Source: Carboxylicivirga sp. M1479
GTDB lineage: Bacteria > Bacteroidota > Bacteroidia > Bacteroidales > Marinilabiliaceae
DNA: 59,356 bases
Direction: 5' to 3'
Assembly (NCBI RefSeq): GCF_007097485.1
Contig: NZ_VKDE01000030.1
Span: 1 to 59,356, forward strand
Shown here: positions 36,374 through 45,937 of the stretch, one piece after another
How the letters are laid out: each line of letters begins with the position of its first letter
Numbering within the stretch: position 1 is the first letter of the stretch
Program-made: the position numbers and the translations under genes
The notes under the pieces: model-generated
Databases searched by the model: none
What the model saw: only the letters and a program-made list of their open reading frames with translations
What the model was told of the DNA's origin: nothing

Positions 36374-37711
36374 ATGCTCAAAAAGCTACTTAGCTCCTTG
36401 CTATTGGTCGCAACCATAGCAACTTCGACCTTCGCACAAAAAGATACTAGCTATCACAAAGAGGGTTTTACCTTTGGTTTGTTACCTGCTATTTCGTATG
36501 ATGCCGACCTAGGTTTCCAATACGGAGGCCTTACCAACCTATACTGGTATGGCGATGGCTCTAATTACCCGGATTATAATCACTCCCTATACCTGGAGTA
36601 TTCGGAGTACACGGCCGGCTCTACACTTATGCGACTGTACTATGACTCTCCCGTTATTTTTAAAGGTATCAGAACAACAGCTGATGTGACATATTTTAGG
36701 GATTTAGCGATGGATTTTTATGGTTTTAACGGTCGCGATGCTGTATTTAACAAAGATTGGGAAGATGATACTTCTAAGGATTACCAATCGCGAGTCTTCT
36801 ACCGACATCACCGGGAGATGTTTCGTATCATGACCAACTTTAAAGGCACTATTAACAGCGATCATCCTGAATGGCAATGGTTAGGCGGCCTTGTTTATTT
36901 CGATTTCAAAATAGACCCGGTTGACATCGATCGTTTAAATAAGAAAAAAGACGATGATGATAAACTCCCTGAGATAGACGGCTTGTATGACAAATACCTT
37001 GATTGGGGCATTTTACATCAAGAAGAGGCTAATGGTGGCAAACACGCTTATTTAAAAATTGGCTTATCGTACGACACTCGCGACATAACGGCTAATCCAA
37101 GTGAAGGCATGTGGACCGAAGTATTTATTTCGCACATGCCAAAGTTTTTATCGAGTCAGAGTAGCAATTACACGCGTTTAAACCTGTTCCACAGGCAATA
37201 CTTTTCACTAACCGATAATAAGAATTTAATTGCAGCTTACCGCATAGGTTATCAGCATAAAATTAGTGGCGACATCCCTTTCTACATGTTACCACATATG
37301 GCTACCAGCATCCTAACATCGGCCACTTCACAGGGTTTAGGTGGCTCTAAATCATTACGAGGAATCAATCGCAACCGTATAGTTGGCAACGGCAGTTTAT
37401 TAAGCAATGTTGAATTGCGTTGGAAAATGTGGCGTACGAATCTGTTTAAGCAAGATTTTTATTTGGGCAGCAACTATTTTGTTGATATGGGGATGATTAC
37501 CCAGGAATATGAGATTGACAAATCATTAGTCCCAACAGAAGAGTATCATCTATATTTTAACGATGTGAAAGATAAACCACACTTTAGTTATGGCTTGGGT
37601 TTGAAAGCCGCCATGAATGAAAACTTTGTTCTATCGGCTGATTATGGAATTGCAGCCGACGAGCAAGATGGCGGATCAGGACTTTACATCACACTCAACT
37701 ACCTCTTTTAA
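36374..37711 (+). CDS. Outer-membrane beta-barrel protein (surface-antigen/BamA-type barrel)
   Basis: About 445 residues from ATG 36374, chosen for the signal peptide MLKKLLSSLLLVATIATSTFAQ; an upstream GTG frame would hide it. No POTRA repeats are present. The mature protein is a run of amphipathic beta-strands with aromatic belts, including DADLGFQYGGLTNLYWYGDG near the start, SYDTRDITANPSEGMW in the middle, GLGGSKSLRGINRNRIVGN (the RG motif of the Omp85-type L6 loop) and a final strand LYITLNYLF ending in Phe. The cargo or substrate is unknown; similar proteins occur across Bacteroidota. Monocistronic. Confidence 0.8.
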   Translation: MLKKLLSSLLLVATIATSTFAQKDTSYHKEGFTFGLLPAISYDADLGFQYGGLTNLYWYGDGSNYPDYNHSLYLEYSEYTAGSTLMRLYYDSPVIFKGIRTTADVTYFRDLAMDFYGFNGRDAVFNKDWEDDTSKDYQSRVFYRHHREMFRIMTNFKGTINSDHPEWQWLGGLVYFDFKIDPVDIDRLNKKKDDDDKLPEIDGLYDKYLDWGILHQEEANGGKHAYLKIGLSYDTRDITANPSEGMWTEVFISHMPKFLSSQSSNYTRLNLFHRQYFSLTDNKNLIAAYRIGYQHKISGDIPFYMLPHMATSILTSATSQGLGGSKSLRGINRNRIVGNGSLLSNVELRWKMWRTNLFKQDFYLGSNYFVDMGMITQEYEIDKSLVPTEEYHLYFNDVKDKPHFSYGLGLKAAMNENFVLSADYGIAADEQDGGSGLYITLNYLF

Positions 37712-37733
37712 AGAGGTTATAAAGAGGCAAAAA

Positions 37734-38876
37734 CTAAAATATGTCCAGAGCAAGCGACATTAAAAAGCCCAGGTAATTACCCAGAGCATAGCCAATTAAT
37801 CCAATGGTAAGTCCTGGCACTATCAATGATCGATTTCGCAAAGCCCCTGCCACAACAGGCACAAAAGGAGGACTACAAATAAGAGCAGCTGATGTAACAA
37901 TCACCGTGTCGGCATCGATCTTTTTTAAGCGTGATAAGAGCACATGCAAGGATAAACTCACAAATACAACAAAGGTAATATAGGCAAATATCAATGGATT
38001 AAGCTCCGCTAAGTTGCCTAATTCCACTTTAGAGGATACCACAATACTGAAAATTAATATCAGATACATTCCCAAATCGAAAGTTCCTTTTGCTGTATGT
38101 ATCTTTTTAACCGATGATCCCCAAATACCTAAAGCTGTAATCAGAAAAATAAATACAACCATTTGTACACCGGTTGGTACTAAAAGCATTATGCCTCCCG
38201 ACACAGCCACCAACAAAAGAGCAATTCCTAAAACTAGCAAGAGCCTCTTACTAGAACTTCTATCTTTTAGAGCGAGCCATAAACCATCTTCTGTTTCACT
38301 ATGGGCAATGTCAGTACCAGAGTGTTTAAATTTGGGCAAGACCAATTGAAATAAGCGTTGTCCAATACTCATTAAAAAGAACAAGTACACCGCGCTAATA
38401 ACCATATCGTAGGAATGAACAGCCAGATAGATCTCTTCATCTACATCCAACATCATTTTTAAGGAGGCCAAATTAGGTGTTCCTCCGCTATAAATGCCAA
38501 CCAACAAACCTCCTACTTTATTAAAGCCCTCTATCTGATGACCATCAAAGAAAACAAACCCGCTTACTACAGCTATAAAAACAGCGACAAGTGAAAATAA
38601 CAAGGAATAAAATGGTTGAACGGCCAATTTCTTCCAAGCTCTTACATTGGATGAAAATAATAAAAGTGGTATTGCCAAAGGAACAGTTACCGACATCAAC
38701 ACCTCTTGCAAATCATAAAAATCTGGAGTTAACAAACCTGAAAGGCCCATTAGTAGACCAAAAACGTAGGAAAGCACCACAGAACCAATACGATTTAGAA
38801 AACTGTAATGATGACACAGATACAACACCAGGGCTGGTAAAAAAACATACAGAAGAGCAACTAAGAAATGTGTCAT
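37734..38876 (-). CDS. DUF819-family membrane protein
   Basis: A 380-residue integral membrane protein with about 10-12 helices, resembling DUF819 (YjcL-type) proteins. Typical parts are a glycine-rich GGTPNLASLKMML segment near residue 138 and a second related repeat near 330-350 (VTSAALICSPPFVPVVAGAL). The internal two-fold likeness suggests a secondary transporter; the substrate is unknown. It is the last gene of a minus-strand run yqhD-like, DUF6340, dacB, DUF819; the gap to dacB is 32 bases. Confidence 0.8.
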   Translation of the reverse strand: MTHFLVALLYVFLPALVLYLCHHYSFLNRIGSVVLSYVFGLLMGLSGLLTPDFYDLQEVLMSVTVPLAIPLLLFSSNVRAWKKLAVQPFYSLLFSLVAVFIAVVSGFVFFDGHQIEGFNKVGGLLVGIYSGGTPNLASLKMMLDVDEEIYLAVHSYDMVISAVYLFFLMSIGQRLFQLVLPKFKHSGTDIAHSETEDGLWLALKDRSSSKRLLLVLGIALLLVAVSGGIMLLVPTGVQMVVFIFLITALGIWGSSVKKIHTAKGTFDLGMYLILIFSIVVSSKVELGNLAELNPLIFAYITFVVFVSLSLHVLLSRLKKIDADTVIVTSAALICSPPFVPVVAGALRNRSLIVPGLTIGLIGYALGNYLGFLMSLALDIF

Positions 38877-38908
38877 GTGGTAATTTTTAGCGCAAAAATA
38901 TCAAAAGT

Positions 38909-40315
38909 TTAATTCTGAAGAATTATCTCTTTCATCAAGTTTTCCATATTTTGCCTAAGCTCTTTAAAAGGCTCGGTAAAACGATTGGCCATGATACAAA
39001 AAGCAAGTGTTTGCCCGCTGTTGCATGTTAGGTATCCACAATAGGCCAAAACGCCATTCATCGAACCACTCTTCCCAATCACCTTTCCTTGAAAAGCCTC
39101 CTCTTTTAAAATACTTCGCAATGTTCCATCGGTGCCAGCAATAGATAAGGATTGTTTAAACGCATGACTATATTCTGAGTTATCCATCGCCTTAAGAGCC
39201 ATCACCATATCCTTTGCGCTAAAGGCATTAAAAGGCGAAAGTCCGCTCCCATCGAAGAACTCACCCGTAAAATCAGGAATTATTCCATTCCAGTAGTTAT
39301 TTAAACTCAATGCACCACTATCCCAATCTGCTTTGCCCACTTGTCCCCTGCCCAACTCAAACAATAGGTGGTCGGCCATTAGGTTATGGCTCTTTTTGTT
39401 GATAACTGATATGATTTCGGCCAATGATGGCGATTGATGCTTGTATAGAAGCTTATTCGATTGTGCAACTCCTTTTTGAGACTCAACACTAACAACTTTC
39501 ACTCCGTTTGCATTCAGAAACTCCTGTAATTCATTGGCTAGAGTTAACTCTGGATTGGGCAAGGCCCCTTTAATACTGAAGCGTTCTCTATCCTGAGGAA
39601 TACTTCCACTCACATACCATTGCGACATTTCCGAATGCCCGTATATGTAGGCACTATCTTTGTTATTGGCTGCCGTTCTAACCTTACAAACAATTGGCTT
39701 ATTAATAGATGGTTCTACAGAAATGATTTCAACAGGCTGATCAACACCCTTGGGCGATTGCATGCTCAGGTGAAATGTATTTTCGCGATAGCTCAAACCA
39801 TTGGGCACCGCCCCGTAATAATTGGCCATGTCTTCCCACAGGCGCTTTGATGGCAGCTTTATTCCTGAATAATATGAATTATCAACTGTGATAGATTGTA
39901 ACCCTTTTACACCACTTTTCTTAAGAGCTGCAAGCACAGGTTGAAATATAGCATTAGGTACTGTACTATTGAAACGAACCGAACCCAGAGTAGGGTCACC
40001 GCCACCAACAACCAACAAGTGGAGCTTGTCATTATGTTGTTGCAAATAAAATTGAGTCGTAAAGCGATAATCATCGTGCAAAACATTGATTGCCGCCCCC
40101 GTGGTAAATACCTTCGTTAATGAAGCAGGTGTCATTCGCTGCTGGGCTTGGTGCCCCAGAATAACATTGTTATTGGACACATTCACAAACATGGCTGATA
40201 AAGAACCATGCTTGGTAATATCCAGCGAATATGTATTTTCTACAGATGAAACTTGTTGTGATTGGCCACTGCATGCAGAAAGCACCAACAGCAATAATCC
40301 TATTATCAACCTCAT
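38909..40315 (-). CDS. dacB: D-alanyl-D-alanine carboxypeptidase/endopeptidase (PBP4 type)
   Basis: A 468-residue class C penicillin-binding protein acting on peptidoglycan in the periplasm. The N-terminus is a lipoprotein-like signal (LLLLVLSACSG). The catalytic motifs are S-x-x-K in MTPASLTKVFTTG (near residue 62), S-x-N in NKKSHNLMADH (near 305) and K-S-G in GKSGSMNG (near 415), with the large insert between the first two that marks PBP4. Its ATG overlaps the stop of the DUF6340 gene (ATGA), so the two are translationally coupled. Confidence 0.9.
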   Translation of the reverse strand: MRLIIGLLLLVLSACSGQSQQVSSVENTYSLDITKHGSLSAMFVNVSNNNVILGHQAQQRMTPASLTKVFTTGAAINVLHDDYRFTTQFYLQQHNDKLHLLVVGGGDPTLGSVRFNSTVPNAIFQPVLAALKKSGVKGLQSITVDNSYYSGIKLPSKRLWEDMANYYGAVPNGLSYRENTFHLSMQSPKGVDQPVEIISVEPSINKPIVCKVRTAANNKDSAYIYGHSEMSQWYVSGSIPQDRERFSIKGALPNPELTLANELQEFLNANGVKVVSVESQKGVAQSNKLLYKHQSPSLAEIISVINKKSHNLMADHLLFELGRGQVGKADWDSGALSLNNYWNGIIPDFTGEFFDGSGLSPFNAFSAKDMVMALKAMDNSEYSHAFKQSLSIAGTDGTLRSILKEEAFQGKVIGKSGSMNGVLAYCGYLTCNSGQTLAFCIMANRFTEPFKELRQNMENLMKEIILQN

Positions 40316-41355
40316 AACTCTACTCCTAACTGCTCATTCAGTTTTTTTTGATCGCGATAACGACGTACCATATCCAGATACAACTTTTTGGATGATTCAC
40401 GCTCTTCATAACTGCCCATCTGACTCTTCATCTCAAAAGCCTGGTAACTTTTATAAGCCCACTCCATAGCAAGCTTAAGCTCACCACGTGCCTCCATCGA
40501 TAGAGCAATATTATTGGCAGCCCTCCCCTTTTCACGAGAGTTACCATGCTCAAAAATGAAGCCCCATAACTTTTCTGCCTCAAACCTATTATCATTATTA
40601 AGCCACTCGGCAGCATTTACAAACTGTGCACTACCTGAGGTATATACTTTTCGCGCCACCGCCTCCCAGTAAGGCACAATTTGATCGACATAACTTGTCC
40701 CCAGGTATTGCCCCGTTTCAATGGTTGCTTCGCTCATTGATGGAAAACCAGCTACACTTGCATTAATCTCTTCACCAGCACCACTCCAGTATAGTGTATC
40801 GCGGTGCACATCGCTATAAACTTGTTCGTATGAATAACCATCGTACATGCGCCAAAAAATCACTGCATTAACAGCCATAGTAGAAAAGTATTCAAACTCC
40901 ATATCTTCTACCAAAACATTTGTGCCGTACTCAGCTGCGGCCAAGGCCAAAACTGCATCGGCCTTGTATTGCTTACAAATGTTATCGACCTGAGTTGGGG
41001 TTAATGAGCGATATGGCCTACCACTAGCTGTTGGATTGTAATGCGTTGTATCGATGTATACGGTATCAAAAAATCGACGCATGTCCAATTCGGCCTTAAG
41101 GTGCCCAAGAACAACTGTTGAAAAAGAATCAATTCGAATTGTATCTAATCGTACCTCCTCACCTACCACGTGCGCAATATGTGCATCGTCCGGATTAAAA
41201 GGAAAGGCATTATTAACCAACACAACAGAAGCAATGTGTGGTGGTATTGAAATTGTAGCAGGCCTTAACACATCGTAATGCATTAGCTCGTATGGCTTGC
41301 AGGCCGCCACCATCATCAGTAATAATAAAAAAAAAGTAGTTCTGTTACGGATCAT
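40312..41355 (-). CDS. DUF6340-type lipoprotein
   Basis: A 347-residue lipoprotein (signal to LLMMVAACKP, lipidated Cys at 19). The first ~220 residues form a mixed domain with VVLVNNAFPFNPDD, VLGHLKAELDMRRFFDTVYID and DAVLALAAAEYGTNV; the last ~110 residues are helical, TPR-like (LWGFIFEHGNSREKGRAANN, then NIALSMEARGELKLAMEWAYKSYQ in pieces). The family is widespread in Bacteroidota and uncharacterised. It sits between the alcohol dehydrogenase gene (8-base gap) and dacB (4-base overlap). Confidence 0.8.
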   Translation of the reverse strand: MIRNRTTFFLLLLMMVAACKPYELMHYDVLRPATISIPPHIASVVLVNNAFPFNPDDAHIAHVVGEEVRLDTIRIDSFSTVVLGHLKAELDMRRFFDTVYIDTTHYNPTASGRPYRSLTPTQVDNICKQYKADAVLALAAAEYGTNVLVEDMEFEYFSTMAVNAVIFWRMYDGYSYEQVYSDVHRDTLYWSGAGEEINASVAGFPSMSEATIETGQYLGTSYVDQIVPYWEAVARKVYTSGSAQFVNAAEWLNNDNRFEAEKLWGFIFEHGNSREKGRAANNIALSMEARGELKLAMEWAYKSYQAFEMKSQMGSYEERESSKKLYLDMVRRYRDQKKLNEQLGVEL

Positions 41356-41363
41356 ACAGGTTG

Positions 41364-42527
41364 CTATAACGACTTGATCAATATTTCTTTTACGGCATCA
41401 ATATCCAGTTTTTTAAACATTCCAATGGCGCCGTATTTACATGCCCCTTCTGCCATAGCATCAACCTTACTACCGTCAATATCCACATCGGCTAAAGTGG
41501 CTGGCATGTTTAAACTAGAGAAGAACGAACGTGTTTTTTCAATGCCCTCTTTGGCTGCCTCAATATCATCAGGATTACTTACGCCCCAAACATTACGGCT
41601 ATATTGTGCCAATTTAGGAGCAGTTTTTTCGTCCAGTACATAGTTCATCCAAACAGGAAATAAAATAGCCAAACCAGCACCATGGGTTAAGTCATAAATA
41701 GCACTTACCTCGTGCTCAATATTGTGAGTTGACCAATCGCCAGCTAACTTACCGGTCCCAGTTAAACCATTTAAGGCCAAACTAGAGGCCCACATTAGGT
41801 TAGCGCGTGCTTCATAATTATCTGGTTCATTTAATAAAATTGATCCATAATGAATACACGTTTTTAAAATACCTTCGGCCATGGCATCTTGCACAAAAGT
41901 ACCCTTATCGAGCGTAAAATACTGCTCAAAAATATGACTCATTACATCGACCACACCAGCAGCTGTTTGCCATTTGTTAACTGTAAAGGTGTAAGTTGGA
42001 TCAAGAATCGAAAACTGCGGACGCAAGGAATCATGTCCAGAAGCTCTTTTCTCTTGTGTTGATTCGTTTGAAATAACAGTATTGCCGTTCATCTCACTTC
42101 CTGTGGCAGCAAGGGTTAATACCGACCCAATGGGTAACACTTTTTCTATTTTAGCTTTGCGGATAAAGAAATCCCAGGCATCTCCCTGATAGTGCACTCC
42201 CATGGAAATGGCCTTGATACAATCTATCACACTACCTCCTCCTACACCTAAAATAAATTGCACATCATTCTCGCGACACAAGCGTATACCTTCGCGCACA
42301 CTTTCAATGCGCGGATTAGGCTGAATACCTGACAACTCCACTACCTCAATGCCAGAGGCACCTAGCACCTCAATTAACTTGGCGTATAAACCATTCTTTT
42401 TAATGGAACCACCACCATAGGCTAATAGTACTTTTTTGCCATAGGGCAGAATTTCTTTTCCTATTTCGGCCACTCTGTTTTTGCCGAATAATACTTTTGT
42501 AGACGCGAGGTAAGTGAAGTTTTTCAT
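41364..42527 (-). CDS. Iron-containing alcohol dehydrogenase (YqhD/BdhA type)
   Basis: A 387-residue group III alcohol dehydrogenase, reducing aldehydes with NAD(P)H. The nucleotide-binding part has VLLAYGGGSIKKNGLY near 34 and ILGVGGGSVIDCIKA near 90. The metal-site region has DVMSHIFEQYFT near 195 and STHNIEHEVSAIYDLTHGAGLAI written in parts: NIEHE near 268 and DLTHG near 276, giving Asp and three His ligands. The SGIQPNPR motif near 65 supports the YqhD branch. It heads the yqhD-like/DUF6340/dacB/DUF819 run, although a metabolic link with those genes is not evident. Confidence 0.9.
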   Translation of the reverse strand: MKNFTYLASTKVLFGKNRVAEIGKEILPYGKKVLLAYGGGSIKKNGLYAKLIEVLGASGIEVVELSGIQPNPRIESVREGIRLCRENDVQFILGVGGGSVIDCIKAISMGVHYQGDAWDFFIRKAKIEKVLPIGSVLTLAATGSEMNGNTVISNESTQEKRASGHDSLRPQFSILDPTYTFTVNKWQTAAGVVDVMSHIFEQYFTLDKGTFVQDAMAEGILKTCIHYGSILLNEPDNYEARANLMWASSLALNGLTGTGKLAGDWSTHNIEHEVSAIYDLTHGAGLAILFPVWMNYVLDEKTAPKLAQYSRNVWGVSNPDDIEAAKEGIEKTRSFFSSLNMPATLADVDIDGSKVDAMAEGACKYGAIGMFKKLDIDAVKEILIKSL

Positions 42528-42610
42528 TATTTAATGTATCAAATAGTGATTAATAAGAATCAAGACAAAAGCAAATATAATCAATATGGTGGCTTTACTC
42601 TAAAGATAAA

Positions 42611-42642
42611 AATAAAAAAGGGTGGTTAAAAAAACCACCCTT
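42611..42642 (-). terminator. Terminator after fabG
   Basis: AAGGGTGGTT (42618-42627) pairs perfectly with AACCACCCTT (42633-42642), followed on the minus strand by T-rich sequence. Confidence 0.85.
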
Positions 42643-42665
42643 CTGAAATATATAATGCTAATGTA

Positions 42666-43412
42666 TTACATATTCATACCACCACAAACGTGAATGGTTT
42701 GGCCACTTACATAAGCCGAAAGATCTGAACCAAGGAAAACACAGATATTAGCAACATCCTCAGGTGTACCACCTCGTTTCAATGGAATTTTACCTTCCCA
42801 TTCTTTCTTCACATCATCAGGTAACTGACCAGTCATTTCTGTGATAATGAAACCTGGAGCAATAGCATTACTACGGATACCACGTGAACCTAACTCTTTA
42901 GCAACTGACTTAGTAAAACCAATCATACCAGCTTTAGAAGCTGCGTAGTTAGCCTGACCAGCATTTCCGCTAACACCCACTACAGAGCTCATGTTTACGA
43001 TTGAACCAGAACGCTGACGCAACATGGTTGGCTGCACAGCTTTGGTAAAGTTAAATACCGATTTTAAGTTAACATTGATTACCGCATCCCACTGATCTTC
43101 GGTCATACGCATTAACAAGGTATCTTTAGTAATACCTGCATTGTTAATTAAAATATCAATTGAGTCAAAATCTTTAGCAATTTCAGCCACTACCTTTTGA
43201 GTATCCTCAAAATTACTGGCATCAGAAGCATAACCTTTAGCTTTTACGCCCATTGCTTCCAATTCCTTTTGTGTTTCTTCTGCTGCTTCGTTAATTACTA
43301 AGTCAGTAAATGCAACATTACAACCTTCTTGCGCAAAACGCATAGCGATAGACTTACCAATGCCTCGTGCAGCACCAGTTACAATGGCTGTTTTTCCTTC
43401 TAGTAACTTCAT
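42666..43412 (-). CDS. fabG: 3-oxoacyl-[acyl-carrier-protein] reductase
   Basis: A 248-residue short-chain dehydrogenase for the first reduction of fatty-acid elongation. The cofactor site is VTGAARGIGKSIA (residues 10-22), followed by NNAGITKDTLLMRM near 90. The catalytic residues are Ser in VNMSSVVGVSGN (near 140) and Tyr/Lys in YAASKAGMIGFTKS (Tyr near 155). The C-terminal AYVSGQTIHVCGGMNM is the standard FabG ending. It is monocistronic with its own terminator. Confidence 0.94.
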   Translation of the reverse strand: MKLLEGKTAIVTGAARGIGKSIAMRFAQEGCNVAFTDLVINEAAEETQKELEAMGVKAKGYASDASNFEDTQKVVAEIAKDFDSIDILINNAGITKDTLLMRMTEDQWDAVINVNLKSVFNFTKAVQPTMLRQRSGSIVNMSSVVGVSGNAGQANYAASKAGMIGFTKSVAKELGSRGIRSNAIAPGFIITEMTGQLPDDVKKEWEGKIPLKRGGTPEDVANICVFLGSDLSAYVSGQTIHVCGGMNM

Positions 43413-43694
43413 ATTATTTTCTATTTAAGTTTTGATAAGCACTTTTCAATGACCTGCTCATCATTACAATAAACTAATGTATTAGAATTGATAGTTAGTC
43501 TCCACATACACTATCTATTCTAAATTTAATCGGACAAAAATAGAACAATTCTTAGCTTTTCGCTATTTTTTTTGTTGAAATGCCATTTTACCTACGAAAG
43601 CCCACGATAGCCGTACACTGAATACCATGCCTAAAACATTTGTTTAGCAAAAGCTTTATCTATAATTTCGTGCAACCAACTAAACCTGATACTA

Positions 43695-44915
43695 ATGGCT
43701 AAATCAAAAAGCAGAAAGAAAACACCTCCCCCGCAACATAGTAAAAAAGAGTACTTCAAAAAGGTATTTGAGGCGGCAACTAATATGCAACTTAATGTTA
43801 ATGACTTTTGCAAGGAAGAAAGAGAGCTCTTATTTCACACCAGACCTAAGCTTCATCAGGTGGTCAACCCCGACAAAAACATATCACCAACAAAGTTAAA
43901 CCTCTTTAAAAGGCTTATCAACGAACTAAACAGTAAAACCAGAACTACAGAGGGGGTTTCATTCAGAACCATTGATTTTCTTTATGTCTTTGCCCTTTTC
44001 AACGCTAAACTTATTTATTTAGTGAATCAGTTCCCCAATGAAGAAAAAGAAAACAAAAAGTTGTATTCCGAACAGGAGGAAACACTTAATGTATTTTACA
44101 ACTGTTATGCTTCAGATATATTCTGTGCAATTATACGCTATTCAAATCCTACAAAAGCCTACTACACAGCCGATGTCGAAGAAAACTACGTCAACCAATA
44201 TAATCAGAGCCTGGAGCTGACACCAAAAATGAATTCAATCCCTATTCGTAAAAAACAGCTTAAAACAAAAGACCAGATACGAACCATTTACCAAATGGGA
44301 AAGATGCAAGCCGGTAATCAATTCGAATGGATATCTGTTTATTATCAGTCTCATGACTCTGAGAAAAACTACAAATCTCAAAAGCTAAACCTTTTTATTC
44401 AAGCACATGCCATTAAACGCATGAGCGAGCGTCTCGATATTATTGACGAACAAAGCATTAACTTCTCTCTATGGAAAAACACCTGCGATAACATTGAAAT
44501 AATACAGCATAAAAACACTTTACTTACGCCAGTTAAAATTTACGATATTAACATTGGCTACTTTGTTATTGAGCCAATCAACGATATGCTCATTATCAAA
44601 ACCTTCTTGTTTATTACCCACAACTGCACACCCGAAGGCGATAAACTAAAAGAGCTTACAGGCTTAGGAAAAAGTGACATCAGCTATTGGAAGATAGACC
44701 GCCTCAGTACCTTTATGAATCTCAATGAGGAGAAACACCCTCAGCTGATGCAGCTGTTTACCGATGTAGGCATGCAAGAACTAACTCAATTAAAAGATAA
44801 AGACTTTGATATTGACAGCATTCAGGATGCTAACCTCGACAAGTTGAAGGAATACCTCAACAACAGCATAAAGTATAAAAATGCTAAGGAGGAGGATGTG
44901 GTGATTCATGCTTAA
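43695..44915 (+). CDS. Hypothetical protein, basic N-terminus
   Basis: A 406-residue cytoplasmic protein that was not recognised. The first 20 residues are very basic (AKSKSRKKTPPPQHSKKE). The middle is helical, and a segment near residue 235 reads LFIQAHAIKRMSERLDII, which recalls the HxxxRxxER-like pattern of small nuclease or RNA-binding proteins (weak). The C-terminal ~90 residues are helical and charged. No signal or membrane segments. It is divergent from fabG and is transcribed alone. Confidence 0.65.
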   Translation: MAKSKSRKKTPPPQHSKKEYFKKVFEAATNMQLNVNDFCKEERELLFHTRPKLHQVVNPDKNISPTKLNLFKRLINELNSKTRTTEGVSFRTIDFLYVFALFNAKLIYLVNQFPNEEKENKKLYSEQEETLNVFYNCYASDIFCAIIRYSNPTKAYYTADVEENYVNQYNQSLELTPKMNSIPIRKKQLKTKDQIRTIYQMGKMQAGNQFEWISVYYQSHDSEKNYKSQKLNLFIQAHAIKRMSERLDIIDEQSINFSLWKNTCDNIEIIQHKNTLLTPVKIYDINIGYFVIEPINDMLIIKTFLFITHNCTPEGDKLKELTGLGKSDISYWKIDRLSTFMNLNEEKHPQLMQLFTDVGMQELTQLKDKDFDIDSIQDANLDKLKEYLNNSIKYKNAKEEDVVIHA

Positions 44916-45249
44916 AACCCAATTATTCTAACTCAAACACGCAATGGCGTGGCTCTTAAGCACGTTGATGTATGAAATTTGCAAAATCACCTGACTTTTT
45001 GATAAAACACTCTGGCTTTGAGTGAGAATTTTCTGGCTTTGACCCAGAACATTCTACCAATAACCCGGAACCCCCTTACTTTTTCATTGATGATTATGTG
45101 ATTTTCGGAGAAGCTTCTACTACAAAACCAGAATCATTTCTGAATTTCATAGACGATTGAGTAAAAAAGTTAGAAGAATGAATCGAAACCAGAAAAAAGA
45201 AAGGCCAATAGCATCGGGATTAACTATTGACCTATAAAAATAACATTTG
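44916..45249. other. 334-bp intergenic region with a terminator hairpin
   Basis: It lies between convergent genes. A short repeated phrase CTCTGGCTTTGA / TTCTGGCTTTGA occurs at about 45011 and 45031. Near the right end AGGTCAATAG pairs with CTATTGGCCT (45202-45232, read on the minus strand), followed by a T-rich tract, a likely terminator of the minus-strand gene at 45250-45720. No gene was recognised. Confidence 0.5.
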
Positions 45250-45720
45250 TTATTCAGAAGCTTTTTTAGTGCGGGTACGTGGGAAACGTTGCTTGAGTTC
45301 GGCAACCTTTTCTTTGGCTCCCGGATGCCCCATTTTGGCGGCATTTTTCATTAGGCTATACACCATTAGTGAGGCATTATAAGCCTCGTGACCAGCCAAT
45401 GCTTTTGAATCGTCAAGGGCCGAAGCAATACGCTCCATCTTAAAACTTAAAGCCCTAAGGCGCGAAATGGCATTCACATCCTTTTCCAAAGCCAGCACAT
45501 CCACAAAGGCATCCAACAAAGCAGTATCTTGTTTGGCTATCTCCAGGCTTTTATCAACAAAAGCCACCGATTTGTCACCCATACGCAACAATTCTGCTTT
45601 TTCACTCTTTTCCAATACATACATTTGCGGCATTAATACCGTTTCCAAAACATTAATGGCGTCTTCAATCTGCGTTTCCTGCTCGGCGGTTAGGTTAAAC
45701 TCGAATAAACTTTCTTGCAT
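45250..45720 (-). CDS. Hypothetical all-helical protein
   Basis: A 156-residue protein with no recognised family. It is predicted all-helical, with an acidic N-terminus (LFEFNLTAEQETQIEDAI), a Met/Leu-rich middle and a basic C-terminal end (LKQRFPRTRTKKASE). No signal or membrane segment. It recalls short uncharacterised proteins frequent in Bacteroidota genomes. Its own terminator lies at 45202-45232, and upstream the hairpin at 45779-45797 isolates it from the RiPP locus. Confidence 0.6.
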   Translation of the reverse strand: MQESLFEFNLTAEQETQIEDAINVLETVLMPQMYVLEKSEKAELLRMGDKSVAFVDKSLEIAKQDTALLDAFVDVLALEKDVNAISRLRALSFKMERIASALDDSKALAGHEAYNASLMVYSLMKNAAKMGHPGAKEKVAELKQRFPRTRTKKASE

Positions 45721-45777
45721 CTTTTTAAGGGTTTAATGATTAAAAATTTAATTGTCATTGCGAGGATAAAAAATAAT

Positions 45778-45798
45778 ACTCCGATTTTTTCGGAGTGG
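45778..45798 (-). terminator. Hairpin terminator at the end of the RiPP locus
   Basis: ACTCCGA and TCGGAGT pair perfectly around five bases; on the minus strand TATTATTTTTTAT follows. The same ACTCCgAAAAAA core recurs upstream of two precursor genes (about 47470 and 55205). Confidence 0.6.
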
Positions 45799-45937
45799 AA
45801 GACATTTGATCAAATGCATAGAATAATTTATCCTAGCAAACAGCTTTTCTCTAACTCAATATTTATAAGCGATCTGAGCAATAAATATTATGTCGAACTC
45901 GGGTTAATAGCTTACCATACTGCTTAATAAAAAAAAA

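Noticed and set aside
45715-45927. 70-codon plus-strand frame before the aspartic protease
   Set aside because: It starts inside the opposite gene's upstream region and spans the hairpin terminator at 45778-45798; translation looks random.
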